From Apoda limacodes (taxonomy: Eukaryota > Arthropoda > Insecta > Lepidoptera > Limacodidae), in contig OX291553.1 in NCBI GenBank assembly GCA_946406115.1, forward strand, positions 10,111,001-10,175,000: 64,000 nt of DNA. The letters are read 5' to 3'. Positions 32,760-45,009 of this stretch are shown here, piece by piece. Position numbers and translations under genes: made by a program. The first letter of the stretch is position 1. Every line of letters begins with the position of its first letter. A model generated the notes under the pieces. The model did no database searches and had not been told where the DNA came from. It saw only the letters and a program-made list of their open reading frames with translations.

Positions 32760-33060
32760 ACTCAAAAATCAAACTCGAACTTTTTTATTCAAGTAGACTT
32801 TTGAACAGCACTTTTGAATCGTCAGTTTAATTATTAAATGAAAAATACCAAAAAAATCCACTGGTTCGGAATGATTTACTACCGAGAAGAACCAGCAAGA
32901 AACTCAGCAGTTCCGTTCCGTTCCGTTCCAGCGTCTTACCAGCTAGTGTTCCACTGCAAGGACTCAAGGAACGGGTCACATAGGAGAAGAACTGTCGATG
33001 AGAGGGTTCTGTAGAGTGCTGAAACTGCGGGCTGGAACAGCGCAAACGTTCAATGGTGGT
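32760..33060 (-). mobile_element. LINE 3'-end fragment
   Basis: On the minus strand 'ctgctgagtttcttgctggt' and 'tcttctcggtagtaaatcat' are followed by an A/T-rich tail ('cttgaataaaaaagttcgag'), the same motif set as 1900-2175. A CCGTT(CCGTT) micro-repeat occurs at ~32910-32930. Confidence 0.55.
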
Positions 33061-33317
33061 AATTGAAGAAACGGAGGGTCCTCAACCACTGGAAGGTATG
33101 CGGCGTTTCCAGTCCGTATTAGTGAGTGATTCTAGTAGTATCCCGTCCATCTCATGGCATTCCTATGTGTGCCTATTACCTCTGCCCAAGACACCAGTAA
33201 GACGGAGTAGATAGGGCAGATAGTGTAGGACTTCGCAGTCTAGGATGTGGAGTTGGAGGGATAGAACCGACCGGTGCCAGCACCCTTTAGCCAGCAGGAT
33301 GATAAATATATACAAGT

Positions 33318-33623
33318 GTGAATATATACAAGAAGGGAAAAATTACTGCTTTGCCGTTTGTGGTCTACGTGCTGGCTTTTAAAACTCTTCTGTGTTCTGG
33401 TTCTCCTTTGATATTCATTTGCACCAGCTTGTTTGGTTTATATCTGTGTAGCTTTAGTTTGTTTCCAGTTAGCATTACAACTCTTGTTCCTTTGTTGCTT
33501 GACTGGCATTCCAACTTGTGCATTTTGTTGTCTTGTAATGGTATTCAGTTTGCGTCGTTAATAAGGTGTTTTCGATTTTTTTCGTTTACCAGTAGGTTAG
33601 GCATAAATTTAAATATTCAATGA
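33318..33623. other. 101-codon open frame of unknown nature
   Basis: The plus-strand frame is hydrophobic (Leu/Phe/Val-rich) and has no motif that I know. Composition and setting suggest it is the antisense of decayed element sequence. No start context or neighbour supports a gene. Confidence 0.2.
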
Positions 33624-33892
33624 ATGAATGTTTTTCTGTAGCAGTGATCCAACACTTGCGTTTTATTTTCCCGCAGTGGCAGTGTTTATTTTCAGAGTCT
33701 GGTTCCCTAGGCTTCAGTTACTATTCTTAAATATACCTACCTAAGTACTCGTAGTACGTGAATGGTAATAGCCAATGCAAAATGTGGTTTCCATCTTTTG
33801 TTTTATTTATTTAGTTAGACCTAACAATTTCGTTTTTTGATTTTTTGTTTGCGGTTTATGCTTTCCTTTATTTATTCTCCTATTTTAGTTAG

Positions 33893-34090
33893 GTTGTGTC
33901 CAAAAAGTATCTATAGGCGTAAATAATAGATTGATTCCGCAGAAGTGTCGAACATTCGTAGGAGATTGTAGGCGGTTGCAGTAGCGGTGGATGAGCGGGA
34001 TTGGTTCTTCTGTCCTCGGGATGAAAGGCTCGTCGGTGGTGACCAGCAAGAAACTCAGCAGTTAATCTTTTATATTTTTTCAACTCCATA
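33893..34090 (-). repeat. LINE 3'-region-like fragment
   Basis: It contains 'gaccagcaagaaactcagca', the inverted form of the motif in 1900-2175 and 32760-33060. The adjoining GC-rich 33950-34040 is unclassified. Confidence 0.35.
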
Positions 34091-34136
34091 TTAAAACACA
34101 ATAAAACCTTACACTAGATTATCTACTTTACAATTG

Positions 34137-35075
34137 TCTCCTACGCTCTTTCTACTGCAATCAATGACATGTTATCCATCAACAACATACATTGCTATGC
34201 AGATGACAGTACTGGAGACGCTTATTACACGGGTCGTGCAAACATGCCTCGTTCCGTTGTGGAGGAAAACCGCGGAGAACTTCTGTTTCAAATCAAGACC
34301 ACACTGTCCAAGGTCTCTGACTGGGGACGGGTAAACTTGGTCCAATTCAACCCTACAAAGACACAAGTCTACGCGTTCGCCGCTAAGAAAACCCCATTCA
34401 CTGTAGTCCCACAATTCCAGAACACTCCACTCTCCATCTCGAAGAGCATTGGGATCCTTGGTGTCGACATCTCCAGCGATGTTCAGTTCCGAGATCATTT
34501 ACAAGATAAGGTGAAGCTGGCGTCCAAAAAAGTCGTCGGGGCAGAGGTTGCTGCTTCATAAGTCGAAGGTTCGGCCCGGATACCAGCTTGGACTTTCTGA
34601 CTCGGTTCAGCGACGGGCTGTGAGAATTGTTGACGATCCTAAACTCACTTGCCGTATCGAACCCTTAAGTCTGAGGAGAGATTTTGCTTCCCTGTGTGTG
34701 TTCTACCGCTTGTACAATGGGATGTGTTCTGAGGAATTGTTCGAAATGATGCTCACGGCTACTTTCTACTATCACACCGTTCGCCATAGGCAAGGAATTC
34801 ATTCTCATACTTTAGAACCCAAATGGTCGCGTACAGTGCGGTTTCAAGTAAAAGAAAGCCCCGTGAACGCTTGGGTTGTGGAATGAGCTCCCTGCCAAGG
34901 TTTTCTCTAAGGACTACAGTATGGGGTTCTTCAAGAAAGAAGTTATTGGATTTTCGAAGGGTCGGCAACGCGCAAGTGATACCCCTGGTGTTGCAAGCGT
35001 CCATAGACCACGGTGACCGCTTACCATCAGGCGGACCGTGTGCTTGTTTGCCACCTGAGAAGTATAAAAAAAAAA
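34137..35075 (+). pseudogene. LINE-A second copy (RT motif YADD to 3' end), degenerate
   Basis: It aligns collinearly with 19978-20976 of the large copy, starting at 'tctcctacgctctttctact'. The frame at 34169-34561 keeps IHCYADDSTGDAYYTGRANM and onward. Two short deletions, near 34532 (~35 bp) and 34577 (~38 bp), and a scrambled patch near 34848 break the frame. It ends at 'ttgtttgccacctgagaagt' plus a short A-run. Everything before motif C is missing. It differs from the large copy at scattered sites, so it is an independent older insertion. Confidence 0.85.
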
Positions 35076-35079
35076 TACA

Positions 35080-37105
35080 ATGTTTTATTTTTAAAATATT
35101 GCAAATGCAGCAATACCAATACAAATCAATTAAGTTTTAATTTTTCCGTAAATATAACAGTTCAGAAAATTTTAGCAAGCCGTAAAGTTAAATTTGATTT
35201 GCCAATCATACAATTTGATTCTGGCAAAATGTTGTTTATAAGATACGCGATGTCGCTGTCGCTGCGCTCCTTGCAACTTGGCTTTTTAGACTTTGAATCT
35301 TGATTCAGTTGCTGACCAGGTATTGCTGGTGGTTCCTTTTTGTGGCCGATAAAAACATATTATGCTGTCAAAATAACCTTTCAGCTGATTTTCTTGCTGA
35401 CCGAATACATAAAAAAATACAATTTATTTATTTGGCATTAGGTTAACCATTATACGTACCTGTAATTCAACCAATCTTTCTGTCATTATTAAAATAAATA
35501 TATTTTCTCGCAGTAAAATAAAAGTGTTCTTAAAAACATTAGTTTCGTTTTTTTACTTTCAAAACAAACTCTTATACCTACTACAATATCCTTCCTTCCA
35601 TTAATATAATTGTTAAACCATATTCATTTGTTGTAGGGCCTTACACGTCTGAACAGCTCACTGAATTCAAATGTTTGGAAAATGTATTGTGTTTTCGGAC
35701 TATAAACAGAAAAAGGTCCATTCTGTCTGTTGAAGGATTTTCGAGAAAACAGCAAAAGCTACTCATATCTCTTTTGCTTCTGCTGTTTTTACACTTTGTT
35801 AGCTTCAATAGAGGCGCCATGAACCTTTTTTACTGATAAGTTACGGATTTAAAAGAATTCTAGCCATGGATGAATGAATATACTGTTTTGCCGAGCGGAA
35901 AGTAAAGAAATATTTATGCGTACAATAAAATTGTTGTTTACTGGATTGTTTTCCGTTTTTTTATTTTTATAAAGTGCAGTCCCATTTCTTCTTCATCTAT
36001 AGTTTTAATGAATATCATTTTGGGGTCAAAAATATCAAAAACCATATAATGGTAAGACTTCGGTATCTGTCTCCATGTATCGGTTTATTATAACAATAGT
36101 AAAATAAACTTGCGCCCATGTTCTTTCATGAATATAAATATATAAGTACCTACTTATTGAAAATTTGATCTGGATTGGGGATTAGAAGTCGGAGTTGCAC
36201 ATTGTCAATTTTATAAGACATAGTTTTTGACATATCACTCAATAAGACCGTTTTACACTTGTTATCTCTGAAGCTTGTGAGCCACAAAATCTGTAACAAT
36301 TTACACTGATAGATCATTTTCTATATTTTAAAGATTATTTAAGTGGGAGCATAAAGGTAAATCACCCATGGTGAAAAATTCCAATGTTTGATATAAGCAA
36401 AAAAATGATGCTATTAAATTTTCTTGACATACAAAAATGATAAAGCTACATCTATTTTATTACGGTACATATAATTTAGCTTAAATTACATTATAATATT
36501 GCTAAATAAAAAATCTAGTGTTATTAAAAAAATATCAATACAAATAGTAATATTCGAGTTATTATTATGTTTTTCGCCTATATACTACGTTCATATTCCG
36601 CGTTGTATGCAAAATTGTCTGGCTTTATGTCTCTCTTAACTGTCTACAATTTTTATTCTATTCCTTTTAGATCAGGAGAAGGTTCTTGCACAGTTTATTT
36701 TAATTTATACTAAAAGAAATCCAAAACCCAAAACCTACATGAATATAATAGGTATTTAAGGTTGGTTCATGACAGTACAATCCCAGTAGACTTAGTCTTA
36801 GAATAAATTTCTCGTTGGCAGTACAATTGTCTTAGAGATAAGATTAGGCGAACAAGTCTAAGTACAGGCTTAATGAAGCTATTGCTAAGCTAAAGCGTAC
36901 ATTGTGGACTGTCGTCACAACTACTTACTATGTAACGTGGTAATTCTACGTGAGTCGACAAAATGCTTAACTAGGTTGACCTACTCCAGTAGTAAGATTG
37001 TAAAATGAAAACATTTAATAAACCAATATGATATCATATTGCAATAAAACAAGAAAAATATATGCGGTTTTAGAGACACTCCCTCACTTTATCACCCTTA
37101 CCCCT
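35080..37105. other. AT-rich non-coding stretch
   Basis: No ORF or element that I can name. 36765-36930 contains a weak imperfect palindrome ('ggttcatgacagtacaat' against 'attgtggactgtcgtcac') that also echoes 50600-50635. Confidence 0.4.
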
Positions 37106-37107
37106 AA

Positions 37108-37292
37108 AAACCTAAATGGTCACGTACAGTGGGGATTTGCCACCTAGTGGTATAAAAAAAAACTTCCTCCTGCAAGTGCTTCGATTGTGGAATAAGCTTC
37201 TTGTCGAGGTTTTCCCCAATGACAACAATATAGGGATTTTGAAGGGTCGCTAACACCTAAGCAATAACCCTGGTGTTGCAAGCGTGCATAAA
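37108..37292 (+). mobile_element. LINE-A 3' fragment with a nested LINE-A tail
   Basis: 'aacctaaatggtcacgtaca' and 'accctggtgttgcaagcgtg' match the LINE-A C-terminus. In the middle, at about 37135-37160, the family's own 3' terminus ('ttgccacctagtggtat' plus A-run) interrupts it before 'aacttcctcctgcaagtgct' resumes the coding region. Confidence 0.75.
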
Positions 37293-37299
37293 CTTGCAT

Positions 37300-39120
37300 A
37301 AACAATACATAGGTATATAAGAAGCTAGCGAAATTTATATAATTTTAATATAGGAACAAAACGTTACAAATTAGGTCTCTATGTTACTTCGTCGCAACGT
37401 GAATAAAGTGTTCTTTTTCTCACTTTACTTTTAACGATTTTTGGAATTGGTTCAGTCGTCCGAAATTGTTAGAAACTAATACAAAAATTAATATGCTTTT
37501 GTTTTTTTTGACATATTTGATTATTCTGGATTTCTTTGGCTTCTATTGGAATTTCTGTACGCTGTCACGCTAATTTACTTTCACTTTGGATCGAAGCCAA
37601 CAGTTGGCACAGATTGCACGTTTCTATTCGTCTGCATCCTTTATTAAATTCTTGTAATATTGGTACCCAGTTCAGGTGGAAATTATTTATGAGTCGGTTC
37701 GTATTGAACAATATTTTTATGTTTATCTGTCTCTACTCCACTTTCACGTTTATCTTAAACTATAGCTCAATTATAATGTTAAAATAATTAGTTCGGTAGC
37801 AAGTACAGCACAAGCAACTTTTCTTGAGAACATTTTTCTGCGTCTTTACAAAAACAGTTTTTAAGCTAAACAAACCGCTTGTGTTCAAACTCTTTTCAGA
37901 TCTACATCAGTTATGACGTGGTGTACAGTATTTATGGTCACGAGAAAAATTGGTCCATTGTTTCTTGAGATAAAAAGGAGCAAAAAAAAGCTAACCTACA
38001 TACACACACACACACACACACAGAGATATCACTCTCAAAATGATAGCAAACCATTCTTCAGGGACCTAATTCTCACTTCATCCGACATAATCTCGTATTA
38101 GAGATTATCTGGAAGGCACTATCTCGACTGTAAAATTTCGATCGTCGACATTATTTTCGCGTTTGCTATATTCTCACTATCAATCGAAATAACCTTCAAT
38201 CGAAATAACCTTCAAACAAAATGTCGTTCGAAGCGGTGAAATGTTGCCATAGTAAACCGGTTAGGCTATGAGGTATGTTCCGTTGCACAGTTGTAGAGCG
38301 TTTCTAAAAACGCCTATTCTAATATGCTTCTTTTGATATATAAAAAAAGGGTTCGGTGACTACAAAATGTTTGAAGCAACATTTTACTTGTGTTTTATCA
38401 TTATTAATGAGGAAATAATAAGTATAACTAAGTTTGTAAACTAAATCCCTATTTCGAGAAATCGCTTTCATCTTTAAACGGAACGTATTTGGACATAAAT
38501 AAAAAAAATGTTTGTTTTTGTTGTGTGTTTTATTTGTTTATTTGGTTGAGAATTTTAGGTTATTCTTATTTTTCAACGGTGTAATTATGTTTATTAAATG
38601 TTTTTCACATGAAATTACCACCTAGTATTATCAAAATACTACGCAGCACTAAAGATGTCGGTGCCGGACCTCAAACATTTTTGTGTATGTGATGTAATCT
38701 AGTGTTTGTTATGATGGAAATCAATAGAAATAGAAGAATATTATTGTCATGGGCGACTTTTATAATCGCAAAAAACGGCTAATCAATCAATTAAGAAAAG
38801 ACTGGTAATGTATTATGAAAGTAATAAAGGTAAAAAAATACCATACTTGGTAATATAAGTCATTTTTTCCGCCCTTTTTATCTGACCTACATTTTAGACA
38901 GTTACTTTAGATTTTAGAACATATAGTTCACGCTAAGAGTAGAATTAATGTTTAGAACCCAATCATTTTGAACTAAATTTGTCATGATTCGAATGCGAGA
39001 TGTAGTCTCGAACGGTCCCGACCACTCGAAGCAGTTCGAGCGCCTTGCGTTCGAGAAATGTCGGATTCGACATTACCAGAATTGCTAAACTTCATTATCG
39101 TTCGAGAAAAGTTTAAATTC
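37300..39120. other. Non-coding stretch, unassigned
   Basis: No supported gene. It contains a (CA)n tract and a TCGAA/TCGAG-rich patch at 38995-39115. Confidence 0.4.
38003..38023. repeat. (CA)n microsatellite
   Basis: About ten uninterrupted CA units. Confidence 0.9.
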
Positions 39121-39125
39121 GTACT

Positions 39126-40212
39126 TCGGATATTACCTTTCTAAATCCAAACTAACAAACCTTACCACTTAAAAATATTAGTGTAATTAAATATTTTCAT
39201 AGCAAAGATGGAGTCAAATGATTAACCTCAAGCCAGGACTTGAACTTTTAACATCCTTATAATTGAGATGTCGCATGTATAATAAATATGTATAATGTAT
39301 GATGAAAAGTCGGTGGTGGCCGAGGGGTTTAAATTTCACTTCACGTCCCAAGTGGCGGAGGTTCGAACCCCGGGGTCGGCGTGTACCAATGACTCTTTTC
39401 TTAATTTCTCAAGTACACTGATTAATTTATTCACACCACTGGCTCTTCGGTGCAGGAAAACATCGTGCATACGTCAAGAAAAAAAAAAACGACGTATGTA
39501 TACACAATCCGCACTGGGCCCGCGTGTGGACTATAGCCCAATCACTCTCGCTTAAGAGGGTAGCCTGTGCCTCAGCAGTGGGGACTTATGAAGGCTGGCA
39601 AGTATGTATAATATATTTTCTTTAAAGACTAAACTTCAGAGACACAAAAAGAAGAAATATTATTTTTATGTACTTAGGTATATGCAATAAAGTATATAAT
39701 TATTATTGTTATTATTTATTTTTATAGTATTTCTTAAATCTATGAAGATTGATGTAGTAGGACTTTATAAGTGACAAAGAGTTGTTTATAATATTAGAGT
39801 AGATTAAAACTTTCAAATAGAATATCCGTAGTTTGTATGTGTCTAACCACAAAAAATACGTAACAAATTGCCTCTCTAAATATGTAATAGTCGAGAAAAT
39901 TAACAGGAAGGAACAAAACTGCCGAATACCGGCGAACCCATGTACATTCTGCTCAAATGTTGCTGGAAATAACGAAATCAAGTGATAATTTGCACGTTTT
40001 TTTAATGCTGATTCTTGTAAATGTAGAAAATTTATTTTTTATTTACTCATTACATAACTCGTTTATTTTTATTTTATCATACCTCCAAAGCCTTAAGAAA
40101 ATACGACTTATTTTTGACACGTGCAGATAAAACACCACGAAATTTTGAAGACATGTTCTAGTAATAAATATCTAGGGCTACAGTGTGCCAGTTTTCTGTT
40201 AAATTTTATAGT
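39126..40212 (+). repeat. Segmental direct duplication, copy 1
   Basis: It aligns base for base, with a few indels, to 42310-43505. Both begin 'cttcggatattacctttcta' and end 'ctgttaaattttatagtt'. This copy lacks ~43 bp at ~40107 (the terminal arm of MITE-B) and 11 bp in the SINE relative to copy 2. No coding sequence. Confidence 0.9.
39309..39612 (+). mobile_element. tRNA-derived SINE (Leu/Ser-type head), in duplication copy 1
   Basis: The head 'ggtggtggccgaggggttt' fits the A box of class II tRNAs (39317-39326) and 'gttcgaacccc' is a perfect B box (39361-39371). The body has 'cgcgtgtggactatagccca' and the end 'cagcagtggggacttatgaa'. The cloverleaf cannot be completed, so this is a SINE and not a tRNA gene. 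Confidence 0.8.
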
Positions 40213-40958
40213 TCAATTTTTTTATCTATGAGTTTCAGTAAGATGTAAACTTAAAGGTAGTCTATCTTTATTCTATAATATCATTAGGTATAAATTTTTC
40301 ACAAAAACAACAGCCAAACCGATAAAGTCTTATCCAAATTGAAAACTAACATGGAGTAAAATTTTTGTGTGCAAACAACACAATTAAAAATATTCAAAAA
40401 CTTAAGCTTAAAATTGGGAGTCTGATTTCTTGATTCAAACTTCGAAAGAGCAGTTAATTACAACTGTCTGCAGTTTGTGTGTGTCCAGTGCAGAAGCAAC
40501 GACTCGACTTCCCAAGTAACGGTCGAGAATTGGAGCAAGAGAAATAAAACTGGCGACTAGTGGCGTCCCATGTCCTCGTTTTATGGATCTATGTTGCTCT
40601 CAGACTATAAAACTCAACTGATACTGAACTGAATAATTTAATTTTTCCAATTGTATTTTTGGTGGTTGTAATTATTTTGTTTGTTGAATACTTTTGCGTC
40701 AACCCGTTCTTTTTACGTTAGACTTTTTTCCGTATTGTTAAAATAATACTGGAAAACCTATTACTTGTAGAAGGTGATAAAATATAGACAATGACCTTCT
40801 AAGTTAAAGCAATTCAATAGCATACTCCGTTGTTTGTTTGTGTGCAACACAGTATTAATCTATAGTTAAACTTCATAGAAGGGTAGAACGAAAAAGAGTC
40901 GATTAGTAGCAACATATGTGTAATTTGAGCCTTCATCTTACCCTTTTTATTTACAACT

Positions 40959-41345
40959 AGCTTTTGCCAGCGGTTCCGCGCGCTCTAAATATGGTTATTG
41001 ACGCAACTCTGTGATTATACTAAAAAAAATTTGTTATAGCAAGCTATAGCTATAGTTTGTTCATGTAGTTACTTCCGCGGGAACTTTTGAATTATCCGGG
41101 ATAAAAGCCTATGTCCTTCTCCATATCTTTAAATATCTCTGTACAAAAATTAGGTCGATTGGATGTTTTATAGTGGCAGGATTGAGTAATCAACGTTATA
41201 AGTAGTTGTTCCTGCGGGAACTTTTGAGCATATTTCCTTCCCCGGGACTCAAACTATTTCAGTGCCAAAATTCATCTAAATCGGTTCTGCGGTTCCCAAA
41301 CCATCCAGGGGTTGAAGCGTGATTCAGTAACAAATAACAAAACAT
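40959..41345 (-). mobile_element. Helitron-like non-autonomous element
   Basis: It starts 'actagcttttgccagcggtt' (inverted CTAG end with a GC-rich stem) and contains 'gggataaaagcctatgtcct' and 'aatcggttctgcggttccc'. A second, partly overlapping unit follows at 41380-41695. Confidence 0.55.
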
Positions 41346-41379
41346 CCAAACTTTCGCATTAATTATATTAATTGGATCG

Positions 41380-41697
41380 CTGTTAATTATTAAATTTTGA
41401 CAGTGGCTCCACCCACCCTTAATTTGGTAATCGGCGTGGGATTCTTACGTTAACTCCTTAATTATACTAATGAACTTTGGTATAGCAAGCAATACTTCGT
41501 TTAAGCTCGGTCATAGTTATTCTCGTGGGAAATTTTGATTTTTTCGGGATAAAAACTATCCTATGTCCTTTCCCGGCAATCATACTATTTCCATACCAAA
41601 CTTCATCTAAATCGGTTCAGCAGTTTAAGCATGAAGAGGTAACAGACAGATAGACAGACAGACAGAGTTGCTTAAGCATTTATCATATTAGTATGGA
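41380..41697 (-). mobile_element. Helitron-like non-autonomous element
   Basis: It contains 'gggataaaaactatcctatg', 'cttcatctaaatcggttcag', a 'gacagatagacagacagaca' run, and ends 'catattagtatgga', the inverted form of the family's 5' end 'tctatactaatatta'. Confidence 0.6.
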
Positions 41698-42309
41698 TTC
41701 ATAATTATGTTCCTGTAGGTAATATTACAGCTGATGAGTTATTAATTTTAAGTTCTGTTTTTAAGCGCCATGGTGCAACTTCTATATTATTTAAGTTAAT
41801 AAAATACTCGTTGTCAAAATACACAAAAATAAAATTTAAAAGCATTAAATACAAATGAGAGTACAGTTTTAATAAATACTAGGTGCTCCCACGCGGTGCT
41901 ACCCGTGGCATAAGTGATGGCATTTAGATACAAGCGCTAGAACCCTCATACAAATTCATTCATTAATTCTGACTATTACAAATGCTAAGTCAGATGCGTA
42001 GGTATTTTATTTTATTTTTGCAAAAATACGATCGTAAAATCTAAATACTTGTCAGATCAATGTTGTTATAAAGGCATCTTTTATCTATGTGCATAAAAAT
42101 TTCCCTGACTTTTGAGTTCTAAAACTTTTTTTACAAAAAGCATTTTTAAATATCTCTTATAGTTAAGACAGCGCACGCAAAGAAACGCCGCCGTGGATCG
42201 CCATGAAAAGCCTTTTTGTAATAACGGTGTTATAGAAATACATAACCTATTTCAATCGTGAAATCCATTCCAGATATAAATGAAAGATTTTTTGTAATTA
42301 GACGAGTGG

Positions 42310-43505
42310 CTTCGGATATTACCTTTCTAAATCCAAACTTATAAACCTTACCACTTTAAAATGTAGTTTAAAATATTTTCATAGCAAAGATGCAGTCAAA
42401 TGATTTACCTCAAGCCAGGACTTGAACTTTTAACATCCTTATAATTGAGATGTCGCATGTATAATAAATGTGTATAATGTATGATGAAAAGTCGGTGGTG
42501 GCCGAGGGCAAAAGTCGGTGGTGGCCGAGGGGTTTAAATTTCACTTCACGTCCCAAGTGGCGGAGGTTCGAACCCCGAGGTCGGCGTGTACCAATGAGTC
42601 TTTTCTGAATTTCTCAAGTACACTGATTAATTTATTCACACCACTGGCTCTTCGGTGAAGGAAAACATCGTGAGGAAACCTGCATACGTCAAGAAAAAAA
42701 AAACGACGTATGTGTATACAATCCGCACTGGGCCCGCGTGTGGACTATGGCCCAATCACTCTCGCTTAAGAGAGGCCGTGCCTCAGCAGTGGGGACGTAT
42801 GAAGGCTGGCAAGTATGTATAATATATTTTCTGTAAAGACTAAACTTCAGAGAGACAAAAAGAAGAAAGATTATTTTTATGTATTTAGGTATATGCAATA
42901 AAGTATATAATTATTATTGTTATTATTTATATCCTTAAAACCCTTCCTTATCCTATCCTTATCCTTAAATCTATGAAGATTGTGTACTTGTAAGATTGAT
43001 GTAGTAGGACTTTATAAGTGACAAAGAATTGTTTATAATATTAGAGTAGATTAAAACTTCTAAATAGAATATCCGTAGTTTGTATGTGTCTCAACACAAA
43101 AAAGACGTAACAAATTGCCTCTCTAAATATGTGATAATCGAGAAAATTAACAGGAAGGAACAAAACTGCCGAATACCGGCGATCCCATGTACATTCTGCT
43201 CAAATGTTGCTGGAAATAACGAAATCAAGTGATAATTTGCACCTTTTTTTTTAATGCTGATTCTTGTAAATGTAGAAAATTTATTTTTAATTTACTCATT
43301 ACATAACTCGTTTATTTTAATTTTATCATACCTCCAAAGCCTTAAGAAAATACGATTCGGAGCGCCTCTCAGCGCGCTTCATACAAACGAATTCCTCACT
43401 TATTTTTGACACGTGCAGATAAAACACCACGAAATTTTGAAGACATGTTCTAGTAATAAATATCTAGGTCTACAGTGTGCCAGTTTTCTGTTAAATTTTA
43501 TAGTT
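42310..43505 (+). repeat. Segmental direct duplication, copy 2
   Basis: Partner of 39126-40212, starting 3.18 kb downstream. Compared with copy 1 it has a 23-bp tandem repeat in the SINE head, a short 'ccttatcc'-repeat segment near 42930-42965, and the MITE-B terminal arm at 43351-43402. Confidence 0.9.
42491..42816 (+). mobile_element. tRNA-derived SINE with duplicated A-box head, in duplication copy 2
   Basis: Same SINE as 39309-39612, but the first 23 bp ('gtcggtggtggccgaggg' plus 'caaaa') occur twice (42491 and 42514), so two A-box-like sequences precede one B box (42566-42576). The 'gtgaggaaacctgcatac' segment lost in copy 1 is intact here. Confidence 0.8.
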
Positions 43506-44132
43506 AAAAAAATATACAGGATTCTAGTTTTTCATACAAATGGTTTAAAAATAGATTTCTAGTTAATTATAATATATTTTTATTGAAAATATTATGATGT
43601 CGAGGATAACCTTATAAGCAAGATGTCCGTGGAGGAGACCTACTGGGTATACCACGTAAAAAAAACGCGCCTACATAGGGGCGGAGAAAAGAGTTAGGAA
43701 TGAATAAGTAAGAATTTAACAAAATTTTACTAAGGATATATTTACAATAAAAAAAAAATCAATAAAAAGTTAAACATCTCGTTTTGACCGGATTCTCATG
43801 AGCATTGATAGGGCAAAAAGTTACAAAACATATTTGTAGGCTAAACAATTTGCTACAAATTATGTCTTCACGAATTTTTTGTAAGACGCATAGTTTCCGA
43901 GATATCGCGAAAAAAATGTTTTAACCCCTTTTTCCAATATGACGGCCGGATGACAAGGGTGGCGATCCAACAAACTTGAGGTTAATCTTCTATTGCCCCC
44001 CCACATATGTCCCAAAAATAAATTGCTTCCTCTAAAAAATGCAATATCCGGTCCTTAAATTGTAACATTTCAATGGACTAAATGAGAAATTCGTTTGTAC
44101 GAAGCCTGCTGCGAGGGGCCGTGAATCGTATC
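43349..44132. mobile_element. MITE-B copy 2 (~780 bp TIR element)
   Basis: The left arm 'tacgattcggagcgcctctc' and onward to 'acaaacgaattcctca' pairs with the right arm 'gagaaattcgtttgtacgaa' to 'gtgaatcgta'. The interior is non-coding, including 'ccgagatatcgcgaaaaaaa'. It lies partly inside duplication copy 2. Confidence 0.7.
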
Positions 44133-44159
44133 CTCTCAAAGGCCTTTTGACCATATATT

Positions 44160-45005
44160 TGAACATGAAATCTTTATTATGAATTGGTTCCTATTCATGT
44201 ATAAATATATGGATAGATTTTATAATGGATTAATTTTATTTTTCTAAAACATCAAGTTTAAAAAAAACAAATGGTTTTTATGATTATTTAGTCAAATTTA
44301 TTTAAAAAAATATTTATTTCAGAAAATTAAAAAATAATTTTGATTAGGTAAATTAAATAACTTAATGTTAATGAAAAAACTATGTGTTGTAGACCACTTC
44401 CAGTTAAGGTTACAAGACAAGGATACATTGATGGCACACGGAAAGTTTATATGGAAACCTGTGTTTTTTATGCCACTTAGGTGGTTTTTAAATTTTTTAT
44501 GACATGACAAGATTGTTTAAAATATTTTAAAACGTTTACCTATGGGACTTGCGCCGTTAATAAAATACTTTATTATTATTATAAAGGATAAAGGTAACTA
44601 TTCGTAAAGAACTCAACTTAGTTTATGGCTTTTATGAGGCTTGGTAAGCAAAGCCAACACTAAGTCTAATTTAACTTTAATGTCTTGACTACATGGAGCT
44701 TAAGTGTTATACTTAATGTTGGTACATATAAAGCTTGTGAGTTTGTATGTTTCAAAGCGCTAATATCAGGAACTATCAGTGTGATTTGATAAAATATGTT
44801 TATTAGCTCGTTTGTTGTGAAAGGTCTTATGCTATATTACTTACGCTTTCAACCCTAAGGAGTGGAACAGTAACTTTAGACAAATCGCCGTAAACATTTT
44901 TTTCGCCAAATTTTCTTTAATTTTATTATGTATTCTGACTCTACGATAAAGAGCAAAAATAAGCTCGACATATTTTGTTTAAAAATATATGATACGCATG
45001 TATTT
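44160..45005. other. AT-rich non-coding stretch, unassigned
   Basis: No supported gene. A 63-codon minus-strand frame at 44319-44510 has no motif. Confidence 0.4.
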
Positions 45006-45009
45006 ACAA

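Noticed and set aside
39309..39380. Possible functional tRNA-Leu/Ser gene
   Set aside because: A and B boxes are present, but the acceptor and anticodon stems cannot be formed, and the sequence continues into a SINE body repeated elsewhere.
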